Assembly: GCF_964340395.1 (NCBI RefSeq)
Contig: NC_135565.1
Location: forward strand, 779,001-843,000
Length of the DNA stretch: 64,000 nucleotides
From: Glandiceps talaboti
Lineage: Eukaryota; Hemichordata; Enteropneusta; Spengelidae
Direction of reading: 5' to 3'
Under the pieces are notes generated by a model. It made no database searches. It saw only the letters and a program-made list of their open reading frames with translations, and was not told the DNA's origin. Positions 52,505 through 64,000 of this stretch are shown here, piece after piece. The position numbers were made by a program, and so were the translations under genes. The stretch's first letter is position 1. Each line of letters starts with the position of its first letter.

Positions 52505-52912
52505 GGTATATGGGGCTGTTATACTTTTTTGACGATGCTGAAGAATGCTAGTCGAAAGTCTGCAGCATTGTGTTTGCCCTGTAATTCACACGTACTCACT
52601 GTACATGCAGATATCAATGTATAGCATCAGCTGTTGTCAGTTCACACTTCGTCTTTATAAATAGTCGAGTATTTGTCATTATTGTAATTAATGGTCATCT
52701 ACATTGTTCTTTTCTCAAAGACATTTTAATACTTCATTATCTTTTAAATCAATACGCCCATGTGGGCAGAAAATGAAAGTACAATTATTAAAGTGAGCGT
52801 GTGTGGGGTCGATGGTAACCAATTGTGACACTTGAAGGTGGTGGGCGGCAACCCTTGAGTAGTGGTCGCCAAGACTGAGTCCCGGACGGTGCCGACCGGC
52901 ATCGGCAGATCC

Positions 52913-53064
52913 CTGCATACATACATACATACATACATACATGCATACATGCATACACACGCACTCACGCACGCACGCACGCATAGTGTTGTGTGTGTGT
53001 GTGTGTCTGTGTGTGTGTGTCTGTGTGTGTGTCTGTGTGTGCGTGCGTATGTGTGTGTGCATAC
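52913..53064. repeat. Compound microsatellite (CATA)n-(CACG)n-(TG)n
   Basis: Tetranucleotide catacata, then cgcacgcac, then tgtgtg with regular tc interruptions. The two sides are partly complementary (purine/pyrimidine alternating), so the tract could fold or adopt Z-form DNA. Confidence 0.9.
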
Positions 53065-53217
53065 TGGTCAGAAACCTTTCTGACCAGTATCAAACTATCC
53101 CAGGTAGTGTGGTTAATATTCAAATAAATTATCAAAATTATTATCAAAATTATTATCATTATACAATATTTATTTAATTACAAGTGAAGGGGGTTTAAAT
53201 AATATATAATATTATTA

Positions 53218-53927
53218 ACAAGTCATTGAGAATGACATAGTCCCCGCTATAATTGGGTTTTAAGGAATTATCACTACTCTGATCACGCAACAACATTTGT
53301 GAACCTAAAACAAACAGACTTAGATATGTTGTGTGTGCTTGTTGGACATGGTATATGCCTCCAACAATAAATGATTGGTTGGGTATGGGGGATCATATCA
53401 CGATGAAAATGGAGTCTGAGTTATGGCTTTGGACATGGAAAATTCACAAACAAAATGGCTGCCAGGCAGCCATATTGGATCGTATCACGACGAAAATGGA
53501 TATGCACATGTATGTCATAGAACGCTGTCCTAATACCAACTTTGAATGAGATCTGTTCTAGCATGTCTTAGTAATGGCTTTGGACATGGAAAATTCACAA
53601 ACAAAATGGCTGCCAGGCAGCCATATTGGATCGTATCACAACGAAAATGGATATGCACATGTATGTCATAGAACACTGTCCTAATACCAACTTTGAATGA
53701 GATCTGTTCAAGCATGTCTGAGTTGTGGCTTTGGACAGGGAAAATTCGCAAACAAAATGGCTGCCAGGCAGCCATTTTGATCGTATCATGAAACAAATTG
53801 ATGCGCATATGTATGCCATTGTATGTTGCCCCTGTACCAAGTTTGAAAAAAATCGGTCCAGGCATCTCCAAGAAATGGCTCTGGACGGACGGACGGACGG
53901 AACCCATTCCATAAGTCCCGGGGATTA
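53218..53927. mobile_element. Non-autonomous repeat element, tagtccccgc family, copy 3
   Basis: Starts acaagtcattgagaatgaca and contains tagtccccgc. Three internal repeat units, one of them partial, carry ggctgccaggcagcc. The right end has decayed to gtcccggggatta. Confidence 0.78.
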
Positions 53928-54283
53928 AAAACCTATATTTTTTTCAGTTCTAATCTCTGTCCTTTCTGTCCTGTCAGTCTCTCTACAACTTCTTTTCTCT
54001 TCTCTTCTCTTCTCTGAATTCCTTGTTACAGGTCTATTTCCTTCATTGTAGCAAGGTTGACAAGTCCCTAGAACAACCTTCTAAGAAGATGAATACTCAT
54101 CATCTTGATGGATGTCTGTCTGTAGCCATGAACTATTGTATGATTTTATCAGGAGTACTAATACATTCATCCTATTAAACAAAGTGGCATTGACATCGCT
54201 ATCAAATTTTTCAAGTTATCTAATTTGAAACACTTTTTGAAACACTTGGGTGATTGTCAATGTCATCAGTGTGCTAGAGGAAT

Positions 54284-54960
54284 TATTACCTCCCGTAAGG
54301 ATACGGGAGGTAATAAAAGGGGGATGTCTGTCTGTGTGTCTGTCATATGTCCGTCTGTGTGTGTGTGTCTGTCTGTCTGTCTGTCTGTCTCATCATTTTC
54401 TTAAAAACGGCTCGCTCAATTACACTGAAATTTGGTACACACAATGTTTGGGGTAATGGCTAGACCTGATTAGTTTTTGAGCCAGATCGATCTGTTCATG
54501 TTAATTAGAGAAATTTGCATATCAATGAAATCAACTAATTAAGTAATATCACAAGACTGCATACTGCATTAATAGTATTAATGAATAATTTGTATAATTA
54601 ATTATTTTCTGTAATTATGCTATATCTCAAGAAACCATACTTCAATTTCAATATAATTCAGTACATACGTTTAAGTATAACAAATTGCATATGTTGTTTA
54701 AAGTTTGATGATGTACCTTACAGTGTTACTGAATAATTTACATAATTAATGAGTTTTGGTAATTAGGCTATATCTTAAGACTGCATACTTCAATTTCAAT
54801 ACAATTCCGTCCATACGTTAACATAACAAATAGCATATGTCCTATAAAGTTTGTTGATGTACCTTACAGTGTTAATGACTAATTTGCATAATTATTTTCA
54901 GTAATTAAGATGTATCATTTAGTACAATATCATGATTTAGTACATAATGTTAAAGGTGAT
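54284..54960. mobile_element. Interspersed repeat starting with a ttacctcccgta hairpin
   Basis: Begins with a perfect inverted repeat (ttattacctcccgta, 4-nt loop, complement; 54284-54317), then (GTCT)n, then aaacggctcgctcaattaca and several diverged blocks with gtgttaatgantaatttgca. No protein coding. The right end is approximate; 54961-55562 is unique intron 1 sequence. Confidence 0.65.
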
Positions 54961-55562
54961 TCGAAATGCTCACATTCACTATTGCTATTTTGCTAGACGA
55001 CATGTTTGTGAAATGCATTCTGGTTTTAAAACTTTAAGAAAGCGTCTGCAAACACCTTAAAATGATCTTATTTTCAGTCAGTTCCCTTCGGATTTACTTC
55101 GAGAATTTTCGGGTATTTCCGGTCCCACCTAGACCACAGGATTATATGACGTCATAAGGGTACTGGTTAGCACGTAGCCTATGACGAGCGTAGTCAACAG
55201 GTGAATAAAACTCAACAGCGTTGTGAAAAAATACATTGCTGGTTGTTGTAATAGACATCAGTAAACAAAAACTAAAGTGTACATGTCTTATTAACCAACA
55301 TTTACCGATATTTACTCACACTTTCTGACTAATTACCAATATCTGTGGGTATAAATGCAACAATACTGTGTCCCCATAATAAATCAAAACGGCTAGACTA
55401 GATATACATAAACACTTGTAATGTCGCGTGTTTCACATTCAATGACTTTTATTTGTCTGATTTTTTTAATTATTTACCGACAAGAAGCATTACGATACTT
55501 TTGACCTGCATGACGCATCGACAGCATATTTTAGCCCACTTTAATACTTGTACTCGCTGATG

Positions 55563-56052
55563 TCGCCTTTTGTCAGGTTACTTGGTAAAGGTTTCCATAC
55601 TTACCATTTTACCCATCTGATAAGTTTGTCAGATTACTTGGTAAAAGTTTCCATACTTACCATTTTACCCATCTGATAAGTTTGTCAGGTTACATGGTAA
55701 AAGTTTCCATACTTACCATTTTACCCATCTGATAAGTTTGTCAGATTACTTGGTAAAAGTTTGCATACTTACCATTTTACCCACCTGATAAGTTTGTCAG
55801 GTTACTTGGTAAAAGTTTCCATACTTACCATTTTACCCACCTGATAAGTTTGTCAGATTACTTGGTAAAAGTTTGCATACTTACCATTTTACCCATCTGA
55901 TAAGTTTGTCAGATTACTTGGTAAAAGTTTCCATACTTACCATTTTACCCACCTGATAAGTTTGTCAGATTACTTGGTAAAAGTTTGCATACTTACCATT
56001 TTACATGCCTGAAAAATTTGTGAGATTATTTGGTAAAAGTTTCCTTACTTAC
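55563..56052 (-). repeat. 56-bp minisatellite derived from exon 1 end plus 5' splice site, nine donors
   Basis: Donors of the form AAAATG-gtaagta lie at 56052 (authentic), 55996, 55940, 55884, 55828, 55772, 55716, 55660 and 55604, exactly 56 bp apart. Each unit repeats the last bases of exon 1 (TTATCAGnnnGGTAAAATG) and about 35 nt of intron. All eight intronic copies keep gtaagt, and the sense-strand units also contain acttatcag just before a 12-nt ATGGGTAAAATG. Confidence 0.95.
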
Positions 56053-56120
56053 CATTTTACCAGCCTGATAACTAAAAACAAGCTGAGTTGTTTTGTTAAT
56101 GTCTTCCTGGAATTTACCAT
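56053..56120 (-). CDS. AGBL2/3-like: CCP gene exon 1 of those seen (internal exon)
   Basis: The exon is 68 nt, bounded by gttttcag and gtaagtaa. It starts with two bases of a split codon, so at least one coding exon lies upstream, and encodes 22 residues including TTQLVFSYQAGKM. The ATG at its first base is not the start: that frame runs into a stop at the donor and does not join exon 2. A TTQLV-like motif followed by VPKLREPRNLY in exon 2 is typical of CCP2/3 N-terminal regions. The exon's last 19 or so bases are repeated downstream in the 56-bp array. Confidence 0.82.
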
Positions 56121-56224
56121 CTGAAAACAAACAGGGATAGTTACAATTAACAATAAAACATTGGACACAAAATATTGATCACTTCAAATCAAATCTAACT
56201 TTTCTACTAATAAATTGTATTATA

Positions 56225-59200
56225 CAAAAGCCATATGTGTTTACAACGTTGAATGCCACATAGACATTAGGCTAACAGTATTAACATACAAAAGTCACAT
56301 GTCTTTACAACGATGAATGCCACATAGACACTAGGCTAACAGTATCAATATACAAAAATCGTGTTTACAACGATGAATGCCACATAGACATTAGGCTAAC
56401 AGTATTAATATACAAAAGTCACATGTCTTTACAATGGTGAATGCCACATAGACACTAGGCTAACACAGTATTAATATACATTTGTACAAAAGTCATATGT
56501 GTTTACAACGATGAATGCCACAAAGACACTAGGCTAACAGTATTAATATACAAAAGTCATGTGTTTACAACGATGAATGCCACATAGACACTAGGTTAAC
56601 ACAGTATTAATATACAAAAGTCATATGTCTTTACAACGATGAATGCCACATACATGTAGACACTAGGCTAACAGTATTAATATACATGTACAAAAGCCGT
56701 GTGTTTACAACGATGAATGCCACATAGACACTAGGCTAACAGTATTAATATACAAAAGTCATGTGTTTACAACGATGAATGCCACATAGACACTAACTAG
56801 GCTAACACAGTATTAATATACAAAAGTCATATGTCTTCACAATGGTGAAAGCCACATAGACACTAGGCTAACAGTATTAATATACAAAAGTCACATGTCT
56901 TTACAATGGTGAATGCCACATAGACACTAGGCTAACAGTATTAATATACAAAAGTCATGTGTTTACAACGATGAATGCCACATAGACACTAGGCTAACAC
57001 AGTATTAATATACAAAAGTCACATGTCTTCACAATGGTGAAAGCCACATAGACACTAGGCTAACAGTATTAATATACAAAAGTCACATGTCTTTACAATG
57101 GTGAATGCCACAAAAACACTAGGCTAACAGTATTAATATACAAAAGTCATGAGTTTACAACAATGAATGCCACATAGACACTAGGCTAACACAGTATTAA
57201 TATACAAAAGTCACATGTCTTTACAATGGTGAATGCCACATAGACACTAGGCTAACAGTATTAATATACAAAAGTCATACATGTATGTGTTAACAATGGT
57301 GAATGCCACCTAGACAGTAGGCTAACACAGTATTAATATACAAAAGTCATACGTGTTAACAATGGTGAATGCCACATAGACACTAGGCTAACAGTATTAA
57401 TATACAAAAGTCGTGTTTACAACGATGAATGCCACATACATGTAGATATTAGGCTAACAGTATTAATATACAAAAGTCACGTGTTTACAACGATGAATGC
57501 CACATAGACACTAGGCTAACACAGTGTTAATATACAAAAGTCACATGTCTTTACAACGATGAATGCCACATACATGTAGAAACTAGGCTAACAGTATTAA
57601 TATACATGTACAAAAGCCGTGTGTTTACAACGATGAATGCCACATAGACACTAGGCTAACACAGTATTAATATACAAAAGTCATATGTCTTCACAATGGT
57701 GAAAGCCACATAGACACTAGGCTAACACAGAGGTCGCGTTAACGCGTTATTTGTGCGTATTTGACGCACTATTTGACACTTGGGACGCCTTTTTTTGGAT
57801 GTATGCGTCACTGGGGACGCGTCATAAACAGGGGACAAATGGGGCTTACTGTTGGCAAACGTACGGTTATCATCTTTTCTTCGAAGTTGTAGAACAGACA
57901 TCGTGGAATTAGTCAGTTCTGATTGTAACTATTTATATGTGCAGTGTGACCTGTAAATTTGAATATGACCCATCGTATATAAAACGTTCCAACAGTTTCA
58001 TGTGCCCCATGACCATTTCCTGACGTGCCGAGCACGTCTTGGGTAGTTTAGAAACTACGTAATATTATAATTACTTATCCACGTGATTAGTTACTTATTA
58101 ACAGACATGGTTTGGCAGGCCTTACGCTACGGTGAAGCATCTTCCCTCACGATCACGGGCGAAGCGATGATTTAATAGACCACATCGGTGGACAGTAATC
58201 TATGCTGAAGCCTTCACGTTGATAAATTCATACTGCCACGTCGCCATTTCATTATCACTAAAACTGAAACTTATTTTGAGCTTCGTTACGGGATCGAATG
58301 CATTACGTGAATTTACAGTGAACATGGCACACGTAAGGCGTCGTTCAAGAATAAACGATTGCAACGTAGCGACACAAAATTTGTATCGAACTTTTACAAC
58401 TGTGTCTCTGTCAAATTGAAGTTCACGCTGTCGTTCATACTTCATCATTCGTGTCATGGAACTTAGTTTATGCATTGCGGTTTTGTATCATGGGGTAGTT
58501 TTATGTATTCCGTACGGTCTGACTCCAAGAACCGCCCTACCATTAGCTCTGGATTTATATGCTATGGGGTTTCGACACGTCTTCTCCCACTCCGCTATAT
58601 ATTCATCCGGAGTTCTTTCTCGGAGCACATATTTTTAGAGAGTGATTACCATAGAAAATCGAAAGTCGAGAAAGATGAAGTTAAACCTCTGTACATTGTA
58701 TAGCATATTCTTGCATATAAATATTTTCTTTTTGGAAGTACAAACTATGTACTTGTAGACGGTGTGCGGGAGAATGACACTGATGTGTTCATGTACATGT
58801 ATTTACATTTGCAACGTATTTAGTGTACATTTGAAAGACATGTAGTGACTGTTTGCATGCAAATTTGGAAAAGACGCACCGTAATAGGATTTTGACGCTA
58901 ATTTTGGCAGGAACGCGTCCCAGGGACGCATCAGAAAAAAAGCTACCGCGACTTCTGCTAACAGTATTAATATACAAAAATCACATGTCTTAACAATGGT
59001 GAATGCCACATAGACACTAGGCTAACAGTATTAATATACAAAAGTAATACATGTATGTGTTAATAATGGTGAATGCCACCTAGACACTAGGCTAGCACAG
59101 TATTAATATACAAAAGTCACATGTCTTTACAACGATGAATGCCACATAGACACTAGGCTAACACAGTATTAATACATGTATACAAAAGTCATATGTGTTA

Positions 59201-61240
59201 ACAATGGTGAATGCCACATAGACACTAGGCTAACAGTATTAATGTACAAAACTCGTGTTTACAACGATGAATGCCACATAGACACTAGGCTAACACACTA
59301 TTAATATACAAAAGTCATATGTGTTTACAACGATGAATGCCACATAGACACAAGGCTAACACAGTATTAATATACAAAAGTCATATGTCTTTACAACGAT
59401 GAATGCCACATAGACACTAGGCTTACAGTATTAATATACAAGTCACATGTGTTAACAATGGTGAATGCCACATAGACACTAGGCTAACAGAGTATTAATA
59501 TACAAAAGTCACATGTCTTTACAATGATGAATGCCACACAGACACTAGGCTAACAGTATTAATATACAAATGTCATATGTCTTTACAACGATGAATGCCA
59601 CATAGACATTAGGCTAACACAGTATTAATACAATGTATACAAGTCACATGTGTTAACAATGGCGAATGCCACATAGACATTAGGCTAACAGTATTAATAT
59701 ACAAAAGTCGTGTGTTTACAACGATGAATGCCACAAAGACACTAGGCTAACAGTATTAATATACAAAAGTCACATGTGTTAACAATGGTGAATGCCACAT
59801 AGACACTAGGCTAACAGTATTAATATACAAAAGTCATGTGTTTACAATGGTGAATGCCACATAGACACTAGGCTAACAGTATTAATATACAAAAGTCACA
59901 TGTGTTAACAATGGTGAATGCCACAAAGACACTAGGCTAACAGTATTAATATACAAAAGTCATGTGTTAACAATGGTGACTGCCACATAGACACTAGGCT
60001 AACAGTATTAATATACAAAAGTCACATGTCTTTACAATGGTGAATGCCACATAGACACTAGGCTAACAGTATTAATATACAAAAGTCACATGTGTTAACA
60101 ATGGTGAATGCCACCTAGACACTAGGCTAACACAGTATTAATATACAAAAGTCACATGTGTTAACAATGGTGAATGCCACATAGACACTAGGCTAACAGT
60201 ATTAATATACAAAAGTCGTGTGTTTACAACGATGAATGCCACAAAGACACTAGGCTAAAAGTATTAATATACAAAAGTCACATGTCTTTACAATGGTGAA
60301 TGCCACAAAGACACTAGGCTAACAGTATTAATATACAAAAGTCATGTGTTAACAATGGTGACTGCCACATAGACACTAGGCTAACAGTATTAATATACAA
60401 AAGTCACATGTCTTTACAACGATGAATGCCACCTAGACACTAGGCTAACACAGTATTAATATACAAAAGTCACATGTCTTTACAATGGTGAATGCCACAA
60501 AGACACTAGGCTAACAGTATTAATATACAAAAGTCATGTGTTAGCAACGATGAATGCCACATAGACACTAGGCTAACACAGTATTAATATACAAAAGTCA
60601 TATGTCTTTACAACGATGAATGCCACATAGACACTAGGCTAACACAGTATTAATATACATTTGTACAAAAGTCATATGTGTTTACAACGATGAATGCCAC
60701 AAAGACACTAGGCTAACAGTATTAATATACAAAAGTCATGTGTTAGCAACGATGAATGCCACATAGACACTAGGCTAACACAGTATTAATATACAAAAGT
60801 CATATGTCTTTACAACGATGAATGCCACATAGACACTAGGCTAACACAGTATTAATATACAAAAGTCATATGTCTTTACAACGATGAATGCCACAAAGAC
60901 ACTAGGCTAACAGTATTAATATACAAAAGTCATATGTCTTTACAACGATGAATGCCACATAGACACTAGGCTAACAGTATTAATATACAAAACTCATGTG
61001 TTTACAACGATGAATGCCACATAGACACTAGGCTAACAGTATTAATATACAAAAGTCACATGTCTTTACAATGGTGAATGCCACATAGACACTAGGCTAA
61101 CACAGTATACAAAAGTCACATGTGTTAACAATGGTGAATGCCACATAGACACTTGGCTAACACAGTATTAATATACAAAAGTCACATGTCTTTACAATGG
61201 TGAATGCCACATAGACACTAGGCTAACAGTTTTAATATAC
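56225..61240. repeat. About 62-bp minisatellite, about 60 copies
   Basis: The unit contains tgaatgccacatagacacta and ggctaacagtattaatatac. Copies vary between about 59 and 68 bp through small insertions (cacag, catgta). It lies in the intron upstream of exon 1 and is split by the element at 57728-58957. Confidence 0.97.
57728..58957. mobile_element. hAT-like non-autonomous element inside the 62-bp array
   Basis: The element is 1230 bp. It starts CAGAGGTCGCG and ends CGCGACTTCTG, an 11-bp inverted repeat with one mismatch. CTAACA flanks it on both sides (57722-57727 and 58958-58963), a 6-bp target duplication. Subterminal ggggacgcgtc/gacgcgtccc motifs are also inverted. Internal frames (58200-58475 minus and others) are not recognised as transposase. 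Confidence 0.85.
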
Positions 61241-61253
61241 ACAAGCGACATAT

Positions 61254-64000
61254 CGGTCAGAATAGCTCCGCTGTTTTTTTTTAATTAAATTTTTTATTTT
61301 GGTAACATGTAGAAGTGGTTCAGTTCTTCAGCTCTTCACTATGCAGTTTTGTTTTAGCGATGTAATAAAGTGGTTAGTGGTTTCATATGATGTCTCACTA
61401 TAATTTATAAAACACATTTTACACAGAAAGTTGGTAATGTACATGTATTGTACTTTTATACCATAGTCACCATTTTATAACAAGAATCTACTGTTATGAA
61501 AAATTGCACAAAATCTCAGAAAAAAATGACTGGGAAATGCACACAAGAAAAAGAAAAAAATAGGATTTTGAGGTTGGCTATAAATAATTCCAGTCTTACA
61601 GCTTTAACCCTGTAAAATTTTAATGATGAATGAAATAAACTATGGATCTAAAATAATTTTGATGCAATTTCAATTTCAATTTTCTAACAAATTTACCAAG
61701 TCAACAACATTCAACTTGTACTTGTAGTAGATATATATAGGGAAGAAATGTATTAATCGCCATCTTAGTTTCCGGACGGCGACAATCCCAAGGGACTAAC
61801 CTGGAAGAGAGTCATTCTTAGCCATACGTTACAGTGGTAACACTCGTTCATGTTCGATTACCTTTCACAAAGAAAACACAACGAAATGGTTGAAGTGATC
61901 TTTTTTTTTTAATTTCTTTTCATCACAAAAACAAAATCTGCGTGATCAAAAGTGTTGTAAACTAAACCAGAAAGAATTATCGGACTGGCTAAACTTCCCG
62001 CTGAACTGGAGTAAGGTCCAAGCCTCGATAGTACATGTACGTGAGGAAATCGTCTCAAACTAGCGATACAACTTTCAAAATATAACTTGACATGTCTTCA
62101 TTTGTTAGAGTTATACAATTCAAGACGGGTTTTCACTCAAAAACAATAATTCTGTGAATAATGACACTCTGAACGCAGCGATTTCTCGGACGATGTTACC
62201 ACTGTAATGTATGGCTGACAACGACTTGCTTCCGGGTTAGTCCCTCGTGCATCCAGGTACTTGGGATTGTCGCCGTACGGAAACTAAGATGGCGATTAAT
62301 ACATATATCGTCTGATATTTTAATTTACGGAGTTTCTTGTGACCAGCGCAGTCTCGGTATGATCACTGACTAGTCGTGCTTGCATACGGAGTAATGCGGG
62401 ACTCGATTTTGACAAATTGTCCCTACTATTTGTTTAGAGTCAAGTCAGCAATACAGACTCGTGCACCGCCTGTCGTATGTAAGCAGGGCTAACCACTGCA
62501 GAGAGAACCTTTTCGGATTTAAAATTATATGTAAAACAGGGAAAGATACGAAAAACATAACGCAAAGTCTGAAGCCAAATTAAAGTTGTAATTATTTTAA
62601 TTATTTTTACTTGCCAAATATTTGCATTTTGGAAATGGCAAGACACGTTCATGTCATTTAACTTTACATGTAAATTGTCAGCCAATAAACAAAGTTTGGT
62701 CGATTCACAGTCGGCAGTGAGACTGCTCTTGCATAACTTCAACCGCATGCCTAGGCATGCTGCCTTCCTTACGCGAGTTGTCTTCATTCTGGTTCACTGT
62801 CACTCCAAATCGCCCGACAATATAGAATTAATCACAAGTTACATGTTATCTGAAAACATCACATTTTTTTTTATAGTGGGTCTGAAGTGTGAAGTGTGAT
62901 TTTAGTGAATACCAAGAACGTCCGGTGTTGCTACTTGCTGTGGAAAATCGCCCGGTCAAACGAGGTCAGCTTCAGCTTCTGGTCAAATCAGTCGTTTTCT
63001 AACGAAAATTCTTGAACGGAGCGTTACACAACGATCCTACTAAATTTACTTGCCATAGTTATTTAAAACACATAAAAATCCACCTTTTTGTGAAATTTGT
63101 AAAACTTTCCGGTCCGAAAAAGCGAAAAACCGGGTCGAAATTTCAGGGCATCAAGTATGCGTTGCGAATTCGTCGGAAAATCGGTATTCCTAAATGTAAT
63201 TCCAAAATTTGTGTTGCTGGTACGAAAGAAGAGATGTCAGTTGAGGTTTAGGCGTTTACAGTATCTAAAATGTTGGACTCTAGTGAAAGTTATGGCGAGT
63301 TGAACATACCCAAAAATAAGGCCTGTGAGCAGCCATTCAACGAGTAACAGTCGCGATCTGAAGGATAGATTAGATGCACACGATGCATGCAAATGAGGGT
63401 GTTGCGGACTGGCTGATTATGTAGAAGGGGTGCAGAATTTGGATTTGAAGTTTACAACCCTGTTTCGAACAAACGCTTGTCATTTGGGTGCACAATGCGT
63501 AGAATTATGACTATAGCACATATTACATTGCTTGTTTGATGTCAATAGTGTCTTTTGAAAAGTGGCAGTTTACTTAAAGTCTTGTGGTGTGATTTCCAAT
63601 ATGGCGTCAGTCATAATGCTCATTAACATATTCATTTTTTTTCAAATTACAAAAAAAAATCATAAAAAATAGAAGAGAAGATGTGCTGACTTGAAATTAA
63701 CAAATCTAAGTAAGCTACCCTCTGTGCATCAACACACCAAATATCAAAGCAATCTGACGCGTTGTATTTGAGGAGATGATGAAAATGTCATTTTTGAAAA
63801 AAAAAATTGCACAGATCAACTTGGCATGAACAAATCTGAATAGCCTCCCCCCAGGGAACATGCACACCAAATATCGAAGTATTCTGGCTGTTACTTTCGG
63901 AGAAGATGATGAAAATATAAAAATTTGACGGACACCTACATTTTTTTATGTACATTTTTTGTATGATTCACCTATACTCTCTATACTGTATTCTCACCTA
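61254..64000. mobile_element. Interspersed repeat element, copy 2, running off the window
   Basis: Same family and orientation as 25556-29110. It contains the nested MITE at 61748-62304 and lacks the Tc1-like insertion found in copy 1. Short open frames (62440-62787 minus, 63012-63251 plus) overlap conserved blocks but differ in frame from copy 1. Confidence 0.8.
61748..62304. mobile_element. MITE with long terminal inverted repeats, nested in the repeat
   Basis: The left end ATGTATTAATCGCCATCTTA and the right end are inverted copies, with about 46 bp matching at all but one base. The match then continues with gggactaacc and cagtggtaac after a 15-nt insertion on the right. The matching stretch of copy 1 (around 26375) has no such insertion. 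Exact boundaries and target duplication are unclear (AT-rich ends). Confidence 0.88.

Larger units (their letters stand above)
657..56120 (-). other. AGBL2/3-like: Partial gene: cytosolic carboxypeptidase, AGBL2/AGBL3 (CCP2/CCP3) type; ten exons
   Basis: This is the span of a minus-strand gene model assembled from ten exons. All nine junctions have acceptor AG and donor GT, and codon phase is kept at each. The joined product is 355 codons without a stop. It shows the order expected of CCP proteins: a REPRNLY segment, SRVGGNRN, RFESGNL, HTQWYYFRV, YRFTIINLMKP, GMRPLLYSE, FAHCYPYTYSDLQ, CRTLAGN, then HPGE at residues 330-333. Known CCP enzymes are M14 metallopeptidases that trim glutamates (and, for CCP2, other C-terminal residues) from tubulin, often in cilia. 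The HPGE histidine and glutamate are two of the three zinc ligands; the third histidine and the catalytic glutamate would lie beyond position 1. The start codon and first exons lie beyond 64000. AGBL2 and AGBL3 cannot be separated here; many invertebrates may have one co-orthologue. The gene is over 55 kb, mostly because of repeat arrays in introns. Confidence 0.93.

Noticed and set aside
52862-53177. His/Thr and Cys/Val-rich frames on both strands
   Set aside because: Translations of the compound CATA/CACG/TG microsatellite.

Overview
This window is eukaryotic and almost certainly from a marine invertebrate animal. It has GT-AG introns of up to 14 kb, abundant tacatgta-type palindromes, a decayed CR1/L2-like LINE, several non-autonomous DNA-transposon families and very long tandem repeats. 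The species cannot be fixed from the sequence; a hemichordate, lancelet or mollusc would all fit. There are no bacterial genes, operons, CRISPR arrays, tRNAs or rRNAs that I can see.

One gene can be supported, on the minus strand across nearly the whole window (56120 down to 657, continuing past both edges as coding sequence). Ten exons were found by splice sites, matching codon phase at every junction and family similarity. Joined, they give 355 uninterrupted codons of a cytosolic carboxypeptidase of the AGBL2/AGBL3 (CCP2/CCP3) type, a tubulin deglutamylase/detyrosinase family. The N-terminal CCP domain is complete or nearly so, and the last exon seen carries the HPGE zinc-binding motif. The first exons and most of the catalytic domain lie outside the window.

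Layout from high to low coordinates (direction of transcription): a repeat element with a nested MITE (61.25-64 kb); a 62-bp minisatellite interrupted by a hAT-like element (56.2-61.2 kb); exon 1 and a 56-bp array (55.56-56.12 kb); intron 1 with two repeat elements; exon 2 (52.1 kb); intron 2 with several repeats; exons 3 and 4 (46.2 and 45.3 kb); a 10.4-kb array of a 30-bp unit (34.8-45.2 kb); a LINE fragment; a 44-bp array; exon 5 and its array (29.76-30.89 kb); exon 6; a second copy of the 61-kb repeat element; exon 7 followed at once by a 10.8-kb array of a 34-bp unit with a hAT-like insertion; exon 8; a 64-bp array (8.8-13.8 kb); a 31-bp array; exon 9 with a 78-bp array; exon 10. Tandem arrays make up roughly half of the window.

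The most striking observation is that four of the ten exons (1, 5, 7 and 9) are followed directly by minisatellites whose repeat unit starts inside the exon and runs across the 5' splice site. The exon end plus splice donor has therefore been copied from about nine to about 250 times into the intron. In exon 9 the unit is 78 bp, open and in frame, and 8 of 11 intronic copies carry the same G-to-A change that destroys the donor. In exon 5 one array member still has the exon sequence that the others lost. This looks like a recurrent process of donor-site amplification in one gene.
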